Source: a virus
Reading direction: 5' to 3' (one strand)
Virus record (IMG/VR): IMGVR_UViG_3300029922_000100
Span: 1 to 48,965 of that record
Length of the DNA stretch: 48,965 bases
Every line of letters begins with the position of its first letter. The first letter of the stretch is position 1. The notes under the pieces are model-generated. The model did not search any database. It had not been told where the DNA came from and saw only the letters and a list, made by a program, of their open reading frames with translations. Made by a program: the position numbers and the translations under genes. This document shows positions 11,850-20,767 of this stretch, one piece after another.

Positions 11850-12179
11850 ATGATTTTAAGAAATACAAAACCATTACCAAATTATTATGATACCAAAGAA
11901 ATAGAAAAATATGCATTATTTCCAACAAGAATGAAACGAGAGCCATATGATAAAACTGGTGAAATTATTTGGTTGGAAAGTTACGTAAAAGTATATAAAC
12001 ATGATAGAAAAGAAAACAAACTGTGGTCTTTTTATTATAGTGAAAGAAAAACTCTTAATTTTTTGCGTAAATTAGAAGAATCAGAAAGTAAATCAAAAGA
12101 ATACCAAGTAAAAGTATATAATTCTCAAGCATCTGCATCTCCACTAAATATAAATAATAAAATATCGAGTATCAAGTAA
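11850..12179 (+). CDS. FAF-P / IIWLEKY family, copy 3
   Basis: A 109-residue protein aligned with 10609 and 10838 over ~75 residues (MILRNTKPLP..., IEKYALFPTRM, EIIWLESYV), then a ~30-residue Ser- and Asn-rich tail not found in the other copies. AAAGGAG ribosome binding site. Its TAA overlaps the ATG of the glycosyltransferase gene. Confidence 0.65.
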   Translation: MILRNTKPLPNYYDTKEIEKYALFPTRMKREPYDKTGEIIWLESYVKVYKHDRKENKLWSFYYSERKTLNFLRKLEESESKSKEYQVKVYNSQASASPLNINNKISSIK

Positions 12180-12925
12180 TGTTTGAACCAATATCACTAT
12201 CAAAAAATCAGATTAAATTGTGTGAATCAACGATAAGTTCCAATGCTTTTTATATGCTTGTTGGAGATGCTTTAGTTAATTCAAAACCATTCTCGGTTGT
12301 TCGTATGGGAGATGGTGAACGTCAATTAATGACGCTTGCTAAAAAAAACAATCCACATAACCAAGCAACTATTTCTGAACAAGCGAACCCTGATGATTGG
12401 ATGAAACGAATGGGGTGCTATGGTATTTCAAATATAGGACTCATTGAGAGATTAGAACACGCCGCTAATGATTGCACATATTTTGCTCCATCTGTTACAG
12501 GTATTCAATTAGAAAATTTTAATTTATATAATATTTTTCGACCACGCAATCAATATGTTGATAATTTTTTTTGTAATGCATGGACAGAAGAAATGAAAAT
12601 TCAACTTTTCAAAACTGCAAAACACGTTCTCTTCATTCATAGAAATACTTCATGTGCCGATGCCATGCAAATTCGTGCAAAATATGCACTAGATATAAAA
12701 GTAACATATTTAAAATTGGAAAATTGGGAACAATCAGAAGATGTTATTAAGCGCGGATCACAAATAGATGCACCATTGGTTCTGTTTAGTGCGGGTCCAG
12801 CATCCAAATATATTGGTGATAGAATCGCAAATTCTGGTATTCCAAAAGTATCTCTTGATGTCGGTAATGCGGCTGATTATTGGCTTTTGAGTTCTCTTAA
12901 AGATATTCCGAATGGAAGAAGATAA
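12179..12925 (+). CDS. GT-D-fold glycosyltransferase
   Basis: A 248-residue protein with the GT-D signature RMGDGE (42-47) in the first strand-loop, PLVLFSAGPASKYI near 198-211 and SLDVGNAADYW near the end. All are typical of the GT-D type (DUF1792-like) glycosyltransferases that add sugars to bacterial surface glycoproteins and glycans. In a phage it could modify virion proteins, DNA or host surface sugars. Intact length. Coupled to the upstream gene by TAATG. Confidence 0.75.
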   Translation: MFEPISLSKNQIKLCESTISSNAFYMLVGDALVNSKPFSVVRMGDGERQLMTLAKKNNPHNQATISEQANPDDWMKRMGCYGISNIGLIERLEHAANDCTYFAPSVTGIQLENFNLYNIFRPRNQYVDNFFCNAWTEEMKIQLFKTAKHVLFIHRNTSCADAMQIRAKYALDIKVTYLKLENWEQSEDVIKRGSQIDAPLVLFSAGPASKYIGDRIANSGIPKVSLDVGNAADYWLLSSLKDIPNGRR

Positions 12926-12930
12926 TATGA

Positions 12931-13170
12931 TTACTTCTTCCAAACCCAACTATCTTGACCACAATCCCAAATACGATCCAAGCCTAAAATATCTTTTGTA
13001 ATTTGATTTTCTGAATATTTAGAAATATCTTCTATTAATTCTGGATACAATATGAGCGCCGTTTTTACGGCGTTCTTTTTTGTGAATTTACTACGATGAA
13101 ATCTCTTTTCATAATCTGTATACCAATATGTTGGTTTTGCATTCAATGCTTTTGTAAATCCAAGAGTTTC
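12931..13170 (-). pseudogene. C-terminal remnant of a KYG-repeat endonuclease
   Basis: The minus-strand frame matches the last ~75 residues of the endonucleases at 13232 and 21509: WYTDYEKRFHRSKFTKKNAVK, ENQITKDILGLDRIWDCG and a final VWKK. The N-terminal ~500 residues are missing; homology stops where the 24-bp repeat at 13172 begins. It was probably cut by insertion of the complete element next to it. Confidence 0.75.
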
Positions 13171-13231
13171 TTTATTAAATAAATTAACTTGCAACAGCAA
13201 TGCTTGAAAGATAAGGTGAATCACCCTTTAC

Positions 13232-15094
13232 TTATGGTCGTAACGTCTTTTCAAACTTTATCTTCCCACAATCCCAAATACGATCCAACTCCAATATATC
13301 AGTCATCATTTTTTCTGTCATACTATCAGCATTTTCAAAAAACATTTTCAATTTTCTTTTTCTATAATTGAACTTGTGATGACGAATATTATAATCAGTA
13401 TAGCTATAATCTGGTCGCAAATAATACATTTTATCAAATCCAGATTTTATATAAACATCACCCATACTCCATCTGCAATCAGCAAATGTGGTTACTTTCT
13501 TAATAAATGGAAAATTTCTCTCTACATATTTCAAAAATTTTGAAAACAAACCAGCATATGATGCTTCTTGATCTGTTGCATAACGATTGATATCAAATGT
13601 TCCATTTTTTGTTTTTAATAAGGTAATCACTGCAACTAACTTAGAATCAACAAATCCTCCCAATAAAAAACTTCCACTGGTCGATCCTTGAATATGATGT
13701 TTTTCTAAAAATACTGAACATTTTCCAGAATCAATTGGCCGAATATTAATCTTTCGTGCTCCGATAGTTTTTTCTGTTTTATGACAGAGGTGTAAAATAT
13801 GGTGTTTAATAATTTCTGATTTTTCTACCCATTCATCTTCAAATATTGTTAGAAGTTGAATGTTCTGTTCTTGACATTTAAAAAATTTAGTTTTATGGTA
13901 ATTTCTACCTTTCCCTCCAGATTTTTCTGAATGCCAATACAAACCATTAAATTCGATTGCTAAATTATATTCTGGTATATAGAAATCTAATTCCAACGGC
14001 TTACAAATCTTCCTATCATTCTTTTTAGCTGGTATATTATTTTCTTGTAACCATTTTTCGATCTCGTCTTCATATCCACTTTTACTTTTCTTTGGAATAA
14101 TATCAAGTTCATATTTATCGTGATAATTTTTAACCAGCGACCGAGAAATATTTAATTTTTCGCATACTTGTCTTACAGAAGTATTTCTCAACAGTTCAGA
14201 AAATTTTTCTTTATCAAATAGAATGTTTACTACTTCTTTTGGAAAATTTATCTGAGACGGAGAATTAACTCCATATTTTTCACGAAATGTTACCAGTATT
14301 ATATCACGCATTTCTGGAACTTGTAAAATTGATGTATATTTTTCTCCATATTTTTCTTTTATTGTTTCTTCAATCTTCTTTCTAATTTCTGGAGATTCCA
14401 ATGCATAATCAACACCATATTTTTTAATACATGTATTTTTTATTTTGTCTTGAACAATGTGCGATGATACTGGAAAATCAACACCGTATTTTTTTTGGTT
14501 TGTTTTTCGTGTTTTTTCTTTTATTTCTTTATTTTGTATTGGGTGTTCAACTCTATATTTCGATTGCATGGTGATCATTTGTTTTTCTAAAAATGATTTT
14601 ACTTGTAACGGATTTTTAACACCATATTTTTCTTGACAGGTATTTTGAATCACTGTAACAATGGCCTGAACCCATTCTTTGTTGTCATAAAGTTTTTTAC
14701 GAGTTTCTATGGCTTTTGGAAGTTGTCCAACATTTTCCATACCATATTTTTTCATATTGGTATTGTTTCTTTTTTCTTGTGCTACTTCTTTATCCCATAG
14801 TTTTGCAGATTTAATACAATTAGTGCTAACTGCATTCCTACAAGCAGAACAATCTTTTGCTCTTCCACAAAAAAAGAATCCATTTTTAATGGAATTCAAC
14901 TTGCGCAATTTTCCAGAACCACAGGGGCATAAAACTTTTTCGTCTGATATCGCAGTGTATACTTTTATAGCATTTGAATTACTGCGTGGATCACAATGAT
15001 TTTCGATCCATGACCATAATTCTAAATCGGATACAATCATTCTTATTGCATGTTTTGGTTTTTCTTTTAATAACTTCAATATTTGATCTTTCAT
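13232..15094 (-). CDS. KYG-repeat endonuclease, putative homing type
   Basis: A 620-residue protein from ATG 15094 (AAAGGATAATT ribosome binding site). An N-terminal zinc site (CPCGSGKLRK... with a second Cys group) is followed by about seven repeats built on KYGV-x-x-P (residues ~100-300, like the DUF7487 repeats of phage proteins, probably DNA-recognition units). Next come a helix-turn-helix-like segment and a PD-(D/E)XK/Vsr-like nuclease core (LELDFYIPEYNLAIEFNGLYWH). The C-terminal domain ends in LELDRIWDCG. Inserted downstream of the capsid gene, in the same direction, with its own late promoter. Confidence 0.75.
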   Translation of the reverse strand: MKDQILKLLKEKPKHAIRMIVSDLELWSWIENHCDPRSNSNAIKVYTAISDEKVLCPCGSGKLRKLNSIKNGFFFCGRAKDCSACRNAVSTNCIKSAKLWDKEVAQEKRNNTNMKKYGMENVGQLPKAIETRKKLYDNKEWVQAIVTVIQNTCQEKYGVKNPLQVKSFLEKQMITMQSKYRVEHPIQNKEIKEKTRKTNQKKYGVDFPVSSHIVQDKIKNTCIKKYGVDYALESPEIRKKIEETIKEKYGEKYTSILQVPEMRDIILVTFREKYGVNSPSQINFPKEVVNILFDKEKFSELLRNTSVRQVCEKLNISRSLVKNYHDKYELDIIPKKSKSGYEDEIEKWLQENNIPAKKNDRKICKPLELDFYIPEYNLAIEFNGLYWHSEKSGGKGRNYHKTKFFKCQEQNIQLLTIFEDEWVEKSEIIKHHILHLCHKTEKTIGARKINIRPIDSGKCSVFLEKHHIQGSTSGSFLLGGFVDSKLVAVITLLKTKNGTFDINRYATDQEASYAGLFSKFLKYVERNFPFIKKVTTFADCRWSMGDVYIKSGFDKMYYLRPDYSYTDYNIRHHKFNYRKRKLKMFFENADSMTEKMMTDILELDRIWDCGKIKFEKTLRP

Positions 15095-15111
15095 AATTAT
15101 CCTTTCATTAC

Positions 15112-15119
15112 TATTTATA
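15112..15119 (-). promoter_or_regulatory. T4-type late promoter TATAAATA
   Basis: Perfect TATAAATA on the minus strand, 18 bp upstream of ATG 15094. The homing-type gene therefore has a phage late promoter of its own. Confidence 0.65.
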
Positions 15120-15212
15120 CTATAGACCAAGTTACATTTGAAGTCAAGTCAAATAAATTATTAAATAAATTAACTTGCAACTGTGATGCTTGACCGATAA
15201 GATAAATAGAAA

Positions 15213-15240
15213 CAAAAAACCCTTGATTTAATCAAGGGTT
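15213..15240 (-). terminator. intrinsic terminator of the head operon
   Basis: On the minus strand, AACCCTTGAT pairs with ATCAAGGGTT around TAA and is followed by seven or more U residues. It lies 24 bp after the capsid gene stop and closes its transcript. Confidence 0.9.
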
Positions 15241-15263
15241 GATTGGTTTGTAACTTGTTTGTA

Positions 15264-16448
15264 TTAGCTGAAGCTCAAGTTTGCTACCGAAATGCTGCTC
15301 AAATAATCGCCAGCATTACCAAGAGATGAACTCGAATTTGTTAATTCCACATAGCCATATCTGGTAAGGAAGCTCGTCACTGGCTCGAAGGTAACTGGGT
15401 CAAGAACAACACCAGAACTCATCAAAGGAATGTATGGGCAATAGAATGCTGCTGCATCTGATTCACTTGCGCCCTTATAACCAACAAGCACTGGAACTGA
15501 GTCATTTGCATAACCATTCACATAAATCTTCATACTGCCATTAAGGGTTCCAACAAATTTTGTGTTCGTTGGGGCTTCAAAAACGCCCTCAGTTGTTCTT
15601 GCAAAAGCAGAAGTTGTTGCACTCTGCAATACGGTGAGAGCGATTGGACTTACAACTGCCCAGTTACCTGCACCACGACGAGTTCTCTGTGCAATCAAGT
15701 TGCTTGCGCGATTGATCATAATTGCAAGAGCAGCATGTTCATCACCAACATAGGTTGCAGTTCCGCTAACTAAAGACTGATCGAAAGTCTGATCGGTTCC
15801 AGATAGTGAATACAATGAACCAAGAATTTCCTGATCGATTTCAGCAGTAATTTCTTGAGCCAAAGCAGCCATGATTTCGGCTTCAATATCGATGCCGTGC
15901 ATAGCTTGTGCATCCTGTGCAGCTTCAAATGTCCAACGTGCAGACAATTTACGTGATTTTGCTTCAACAGTCTGACGAAGAATCTGAACATTGATCTTGT
16001 TACCAGCCTGACCTTCCAAATTTGCTGTCCAATCTGCTTGACCAGTAGTTGCACTACCAGAGTATGCAGTGGCAATCTTGAATGGTGATAATGCTTCGTC
16101 ACCAGCCACGGTGCCAGTATTCCAAGGATAAGGAGCAGTAACGTTATCAGTCTGTCCGTAACGAACACGAAGAGTCTGAATCTGTCCAACTGGACCTGTC
16201 ATTGGCTGAACGCCTACCAACTCATTAGCAATAACTGTTGGCATTACACGTCGAATAACTGGAAGAATGACGCGGTTAAGGGTTGCGATGTTACCAGCAG
16301 ATGTAGAACCAGTGGTAGCACTCTCACGCAATTGCTTGCGAGTATTTTCTAGGACTACACTCATAACCGAACGGCGATTTCCTGTTAGTCCTTCAAGCAG
16401 GGCGGTTTTGGTATCAGCCCAACGATTTTCTAGTAACGGTGTTGACAT
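15264..16448 (-). CDS. 23: major capsid protein, T4 gp23 type
   Basis: A 394-residue protein, shorter than T4 gp23 (521). The N-terminal region MSTPLLENRWADTKTALLEG and LNRVILPVIRRVMPTVIANELVGVQPMTGP are hallmarks of gp23-like capsid proteins. Later segments (FEAAQDAQAMHGIDIEAE, AINRASN-like helix, VLDPVTFEPVTSFLTRYGY) also fit. The first ~20-35 residues contain L-x-E sites (ALLE, VVLE) suitable for gp21 processing of a propeptide. Last gene of the head operon, directly after scaffold gp22, with an AAAGGAG ribosome binding site and an AGTAAATA sequence upstream. Confidence 0.93.
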   Translation of the reverse strand: MSTPLLENRWADTKTALLEGLTGNRRSVMSVVLENTRKQLRESATTGSTSAGNIATLNRVILPVIRRVMPTVIANELVGVQPMTGPVGQIQTLRVRYGQTDNVTAPYPWNTGTVAGDEALSPFKIATAYSGSATTGQADWTANLEGQAGNKINVQILRQTVEAKSRKLSARWTFEAAQDAQAMHGIDIEAEIMAALAQEITAEIDQEILGSLYSLSGTDQTFDQSLVSGTATYVGDEHAALAIMINRASNLIAQRTRRGAGNWAVVSPIALTVLQSATTSAFARTTEGVFEAPTNTKFVGTLNGSMKIYVNGYANDSVPVLVGYKGASESDAAAFYCPYIPLMSSGVVLDPVTFEPVTSFLTRYGYVELTNSSSSLGNAGDYLSSISVANLSFS

Positions 16449-16467
16449 TTTGCTTCTCCTTTAATAT

Positions 16468-17556
16468 TTACTGTAGCCCTGCCAAACGCTTAATTTCGCT
16501 AAGGTCGGTTTCATCAATTGGAACTACTTTATTAGTTTTATCCCCAGTTGATTCGTGCAACATGTTGCGTCCAGATGTTACTACTGGTTGCTGTCTGTTG
16601 TTTAAAACTGCTGGAAGATACTTATCATATGCAATTCTTAAACGATCTGTTTGCACACTTTCTAAGAGTTGAGTCATTACTTCACGTTTGTTTTTATCAA
16701 GAGGAGTTAATAGTTCAGATAATACTTTTTCTCTTTGAACTCTTCCCTCAAGACGCTTAAATTCATTGTTCTTTGATTCTACAATCTTGTTCTTTTCAGA
16801 AATTTCTTTACGAGCTTCTGAAAGATTCTTTTCTGCAACTTCTGTTTTATGTTTAAGTTCTTTTACTGCTGCATTTTCATTAAGATAAGTTCCGGTAAAT
16901 TCTGTTGCAAAGGCTTCAAAAATCTTACGGCCAAAATTATTCTGACGAGCAACCTTGATATCTTCGTGAAGTTGAGTAATTTCGTGATTTAATGTTTCAG
17001 AAACAATTTTACTAATGGCATTACTGCTACGTGCTACAAACTTCTGTTTCAATTCATCCAATTGTGTTTTTGCTTCTGCAATTAAACGAACACGTGTTTC
17101 ACGAAGAGATTGTTTATCTTCTGAAAATTCATTAATTTCTTCAGCTAGAGAACTCATAATAAAACGCTCTAGTTTATTTTGATGGGCAACACTCTTATTG
17201 CGGTCTGTTGCAAACTCTGCTAATTCTTCTGCCAAAGCGCGAGTTGCAAACTTATTGAATTTAGTTGCTGCATTGCGCATTTCTTTTACAGTTGCAAGTT
17301 TTAATTTTGCAACTTCATTGCGTTCCGCTTTAACATTATTTACTTCGTTAGTTAGTGTTTCTGAAACCATCTTATCCAAGGTCTTAACCATAACCTCTTT
17401 ATCGTGTTCGTAACGGCCAGCAAACTCTTCACGAATTTCAGTTCTAACTTGAGTCTGAATTTCCTTGAGCTTTCCTTCCCACGCTTTTTGAATGGCGTCA
17501 CGAGTGGCTTCATTTACTAACCCACTTTCAAGTAACGGTGCTAGGGCATCCAACAT
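16468..17556 (-). CDS. 22: prohead core scaffold protein, T4 gp22 type
   Basis: A 362-residue, highly charged, almost entirely helical protein with coiled-coil character (KAERNEVAKLKL, EVAEKNLSEARKEISEKNK). It begins MLDALAPLLESGLVNE and ends in EIKRLAGLQ, as expected for gp22, the internal core around which the capsid assembles and which gp21 degrades. It directly precedes gp23, as in T4. GGAG ribosome binding site. Confidence 0.88.
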   Translation of the reverse strand: MLDALAPLLESGLVNEATRDAIQKAWEGKLKEIQTQVRTEIREEFAGRYEHDKEVMVKTLDKMVSETLTNEVNNVKAERNEVAKLKLATVKEMRNAATKFNKFATRALAEELAEFATDRNKSVAHQNKLERFIMSSLAEEINEFSEDKQSLRETRVRLIAEAKTQLDELKQKFVARSSNAISKIVSETLNHEITQLHEDIKVARQNNFGRKIFEAFATEFTGTYLNENAAVKELKHKTEVAEKNLSEARKEISEKNKIVESKNNEFKRLEGRVQREKVLSELLTPLDKNKREVMTQLLESVQTDRLRIAYDKYLPAVLNNRQQPVVTSGRNMLHESTGDKTNKVVPIDETDLSEIKRLAGLQ

Positions 17557-17640
17557 AATGTATCTCCTATTATAGTAATATTTACTTATAACTAATATTT
17601 TTTGATTATTAACGGTATTAAAACAACAAAAATTTTATTT

Positions 17641-18981
17641 ATGAATAACATATTTTCTATCATAAATAAGGTTATGACTTACTTCATCGAAAAAGCAAAC
17701 AAAACCCATATGGGCAAATATGATTACTCAAAAACTAACTATATCAATTCAACAACTAAAGTTACAATTACCTGTCCAATACACGGATATTTTAATCAAA
17801 CACCGAATAGTCATTTAGCTGGTCGTGGGTGTTTGTCCTGTTATAAAGATAAATTGTTCTGTAATACTGAAATATTTATCGAAAAAGCAAACAAAACCCA
17901 TATGGGCAAATATGATTACTCAAAAACTAACTATATCAATTCAACAACTAAAGTTACAATTACCTGTCCAATACACGGATATTTTAATCAAACACCGAAT
18001 AGTCATTTAGCTGGTCATGGGTGTAAAAATTGTGCTAATAGCCTAAATAAAAATTTCGTAGTCTCTGCCAATTCAAAACACAATAACAAATATATTTATG
18101 AAAAAACTTTGTATTGTGGCGCTCTTAAAAAAGTTACAATTACCTGTCCAATACACGGAGATTTTAATCAAACACCGAATAGTCATTTAACTGGTCATGG
18201 GTGTGTTCAATGTGGAAGAAGTAATATTAAAAAAATGTCCCTCGAAATATTTATCGAAAAAGCAAACAAAACTCATATGGGCAAATATGATTACTCAAAA
18301 ACTAACTATATCAATTCAACAACTAAAGTTACAATTACCTGTCCAATACACGGAGATTTTAATCAAACATCATCTGCCCATTTATTTGGTGCTGGATGTA
18401 GCATTTGTGCTGTTTCTCATAGAGCTAAAACATTAAGTATGTCTGCTTCTTTATTTATCGAAAAAGCAAACAAAACCCATATGGGCAAATATGATTACTC
18501 AAAAACTAACTATATCAATTCAACAACTAAAGTTACAATTACCTGTCCAATACACGGAGATTTTAATCAATTACCTAACAATCATCTAAGAAATATAGGT
18601 TGTCCGAGTTGTAACGAATCTATTGGAGAACGATTAATTGACAATGTTCTTAAAATTTTAGACATACAATATATTAGACAATTTCGCATACCAGAATGTA
18701 AACATATTCTTCCATTACCATTTGATTTCGCTATCTTTAAAGATAAAAAAATGATCGGGTTAATCGAATATCAAGGGGAACAACATTTTTTTCCACTCCG
18801 ATGGTATAATAATACTCAAGAACAAGCTAGTAATGATTTTTTGTTGCAGAAAAAAAGAGATGGTGTAAAAATACAGTATTGTGAGGTCAATAATATTCCA
18901 CTTCTTGTGGTAAACTATAAAGATAAAAATAATACAGAAAAATTGTTAAAAAATTTATTGCGGTTGTTCATTCAAAGTTGA
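17641..18981 (+). CDS. endonuclease-like protein with five Cys/His repeats
   Basis: A ~446-residue protein against the direction of the head operon. Five repeats of ~48 residues (FIEKANKTHMGKYDYSK..., CPIHG-x-FNQTPNSHL, GC-x-x-C) start near 17683, 17875, 18060, 18249 and 18454; four are almost identical in DNA. Each has a C...H...C-x2-C zinc-binding pattern like DUF723 repeats. The C-terminal ~130 residues carry a Vsr/PD-(D/E)XK-like core (FDFAIFKDKKMIGLIEYQGEQHF). The start is uncertain (TTG 17602, ATG 17641 or ATG 17674). Probably a modular DNA-targeting nuclease. Confidence 0.65.
   Translation: MNNIFSIINKVMTYFIEKANKTHMGKYDYSKTNYINSTTKVTITCPIHGYFNQTPNSHLAGRGCLSCYKDKLFCNTEIFIEKANKTHMGKYDYSKTNYINSTTKVTITCPIHGYFNQTPNSHLAGHGCKNCANSLNKNFVVSANSKHNNKYIYEKTLYCGALKKVTITCPIHGDFNQTPNSHLTGHGCVQCGRSNIKKMSLEIFIEKANKTHMGKYDYSKTNYINSTTKVTITCPIHGDFNQTSSAHLFGAGCSICAVSHRAKTLSMSASLFIEKANKTHMGKYDYSKTNYINSTTKVTITCPIHGDFNQLPNNHLRNIGCPSCNESIGERLIDNVLKILDIQYIRQFRIPECKHILPLPFDFAIFKDKKMIGLIEYQGEQHFFPLRWYNNTQEQASNDFLLQKKRDGVKIQYCEVNNIPLLVVNYKDKNNTEKLLKNLLRLFIQS
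17683..18603 (+). repeat. five ~150-bp coding repeats at ~190-bp spacing
   Basis: Units at 17683-17832, 17875-18024, 18057-18204, 18249-18399 and 18454-18603. Units 1, 2, 4 and 5 are near-identical for their first ~120 bp; unit 3 is diverged in its first half. The spacers between units encode different short Cys-containing linkers. Confidence 0.85.
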
Positions 18982-19309
18982 ATATAATATTTTTATTTGG
19001 AATAAGACTTTCTCCACAATTACGACAAGTTTTACGATTTACAAAATTTACTGTTTCACACGCTTTGCAAGTTATAGGAGATGGCCTATCGTCGGTATAT
19101 GGAAATCCTTCCTTAACTTCTTTCTTTATTGGATCATCAGATTTATCCTCAAAATGATCATTATATGCATCTCGACATTTTTTGCTGCAAAACTTAGATA
19201 ACCTACTAAGAGGATAAACTTCTTGACACCATTTACATTCTTGCTCAGATTCAACCAAGATTGTTTCGGCTTCGGATATGATATTAGATAACTCTCTTAA
19301 AGTATGCAT
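18968..19309 (-). CDS. zinc-binding protein, possible internal head protein
   Basis: A 113-residue protein with two zinc sites: CKWC...CSKKC (like bacterial zinc-ribbon stress proteins) and CKAC...CRNC. The N-terminus MHTLRELSNIISEAETILVE resembles the amphipathic capsid-targeting leader of T4 internal proteins and ends in an L-x-E site (ILVE) suited to gp21. Its last 14 bp overlap the convergent nuclease gene. Lies between gp21 and gp22. Function inferred only. Confidence 0.6.
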   Translation of the reverse strand: MHTLRELSNIISEAETILVESEQECKWCQEVYPLSRLSKFCSKKCRDAYNDHFEDKSDDPIKKEVKEGFPYTDDRPSPITCKACETVNFVNRKTCRNCGESLIPNKNIIFNFE

Positions 19310-19311
19310 GA

Positions 19312-20199
19312 TTATTTCTTCTTAAATGATTCTTTTTCTTTCTTCCAGCAAGCTGAGCATAATGCACGTTCCTTGCTATCAAGACCTTTTAATTCTGCCT
19401 TACAAGATTTACAGTTCTTATTTTTATCAGCGGCTTTTCCTTCTTGAATTGCTCCAGCTTTAGTCCATGGTCCGGGAGTAAATTTATTTTCTTTTAGTTT
19501 CTTATCAATGGGAACTTCTTTTTTAAGATTTATAGTATTGCTCTGACACTTCTTACTACAATAGTTCTTTCCATCAACACACTTCTTATCACATCCTTTT
19601 CCATTACATTTACGGTTTGTTCTACTTTCTCCAAGAGTGTCTGGTGGAATTGGTGCAATCTGTGGGCTAGACAAAAAATTAGTAGGTGTGTCTTCGTCAT
19701 CTGGAACTAAACCATTGTCTATTAAATATTTTGAAAAATGTTCGGTGACAAATTCATCAGGATCACCTGTTCGTGCCTTGGCAGTTCCATATGGCATATC
19801 AGATACATAATATTCATATAAAGCGTATTGAAATTCTTTACTTGTAGAAGGTAAATAAAAACCATCTTCAATAAATTTATCAACATCTGAGGCATATTTA
19901 TTAAGAATAGCTTCCATCTTAGGATGAGCACTTTCTTTAAGAGTTTTAGCTTCCTTAATCTTACCCCATTTATTTTTCTGCTTGGAACGAATAGCAAACT
20001 CTACTTGTTTTTCGCGTTTCTTTAGAGCATCAGATTTCTTTGGATTATTCTTCAATTTAGAAAGTTCACCCTTTAAATCAGCAAGAGACCAATCATCCCA
20101 TTTACCTTTTTCATCTTTGGGTGTGTGCATTTTTTCATCCCATTTTTCGGATATAACCATATCACGATAATTAGACATTGTTTCAGTTAAGGTTTTCAT
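19312..20199 (-). CDS. zinc-binding protein, possible internal head protein
   Basis: A 295-residue protein. A leader-like N-terminus (MKTLTETMSNYRDMVISE) is followed by a lysine-rich region, a helical middle domain and two C-terminal zinc motifs (CDKKCVDGKNYCSKKC and CKSCK...CSAC). The leader resembles T4 capsid-targeting sequences, and a gp21-type site (VISE) follows. Late-type aATAAATA lies 20 bp upstream at 20219-20226. Only 2 bp separate it from the next gene. Confidence 0.55.
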   Translation of the reverse strand: MKTLTETMSNYRDMVISEKWDEKMHTPKDEKGKWDDWSLADLKGELSKLKNNPKKSDALKKREKQVEFAIRSKQKNKWGKIKEAKTLKESAHPKMEAILNKYASDVDKFIEDGFYLPSTSKEFQYALYEYYVSDMPYGTAKARTGDPDEFVTEHFSKYLIDNGLVPDDEDTPTNFLSSPQIAPIPPDTLGESRTNRKCNGKGCDKKCVDGKNYCSKKCQSNTINLKKEVPIDKKLKENKFTPGPWTKAGAIQEGKAADKNKNCKSCKAELKGLDSKERALCSACWKKEKESFKKK

Positions 20200-20238
20200 T
20201 ATGATAACTCCTTATTTCTATTTATTTCTTTTATTAAA

Positions 20239-20757
20239 TTAGTTCCAATTCAATTCTTTTTGTCCAATAAACACAAGAATTGATTCAAGTTCTTCTTTTG
20301 TAATTTTATTTTTTGGACACATTTCTTGAACTTTACGTAGAATTAAATTCCAACCATTGCTAAATTGAAAAACTTTATTCGCTAATCTACCTGATGTTTG
20401 TTTACGGTGTTTAATTAAAAATTCTTCAAATGCTTTATAACTTATTGTTTCTCCATCTGGAATTCTTTCAGAACACGCAAAAAGACCATCAATTGCTTGT
20501 TTTTTACCATACATTAAATCTTGAGAGTATTCTTGTTCTTGTGGAGTATAATATTCTTTTAAATCTTTGCACGAGCAACCATTTATTCCCTTGCATTTGG
20601 CACAAACTCGGCCATATGCTTCTCCGCATTCTTCACAATGTCCATCTTCTCCAATGAAACCACCATCATATGGACATCTTACTTCTGTATATTTTTCAAC
20701 ATATGATTCAGTAAGAATATTTCGATAGTTAGTTAGTTCTTCGAGAATAGTTGGCAT
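20239..20757 (-). CDS. zinc-ribbon protein, possible internal head protein
   Basis: A 172-residue protein with N-terminus MPTILEELTNYRNILTE, similar in position and pattern to its two downstream neighbours. Two zinc ribbons (CPYD...CEEC and CAKC...CSC) follow, then a helical C-terminal domain. Coupled closely to gp21 (10 bp). Could be a packaged protein or an assembly factor specific to this phage group. Confidence 0.55.
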   Translation of the reverse strand: MPTILEELTNYRNILTESYVEKYTEVRCPYDGGFIGEDGHCEECGEAYGRVCAKCKGINGCSCKDLKEYYTPQEQEYSQDLMYGKKQAIDGLFACSERIPDGETISYKAFEEFLIKHRKQTSGRLANKVFQFSNGWNLILRKVQEMCPKNKITKEELESILVFIGQKELNWN

Positions 20758-20767
20758 TTTATTTTCC

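Larger units (their letters stand above)
13172..15201. repeat. imperfect 44-bp direct repeats flanking an endonuclease cassette
   Basis: Copies at 13172-13215 and 15158-15201 share a perfect 24-bp block (from TTATTAAATAAATTAACTTG) and then a similar 20 bp ending in GATAAG. They bracket the complete KYG-repeat endonuclease gene. The arrangement fits homing or recombination that duplicated the target. Confidence 0.75.

Noticed and set aside
17683-18603. Regularly spaced near-identical repeats resembling a CRISPR array
   Set aside because: The units are ~150 bp, lie in one continuous reading frame and encode zinc-motif repeats; spacers are short coding linkers.
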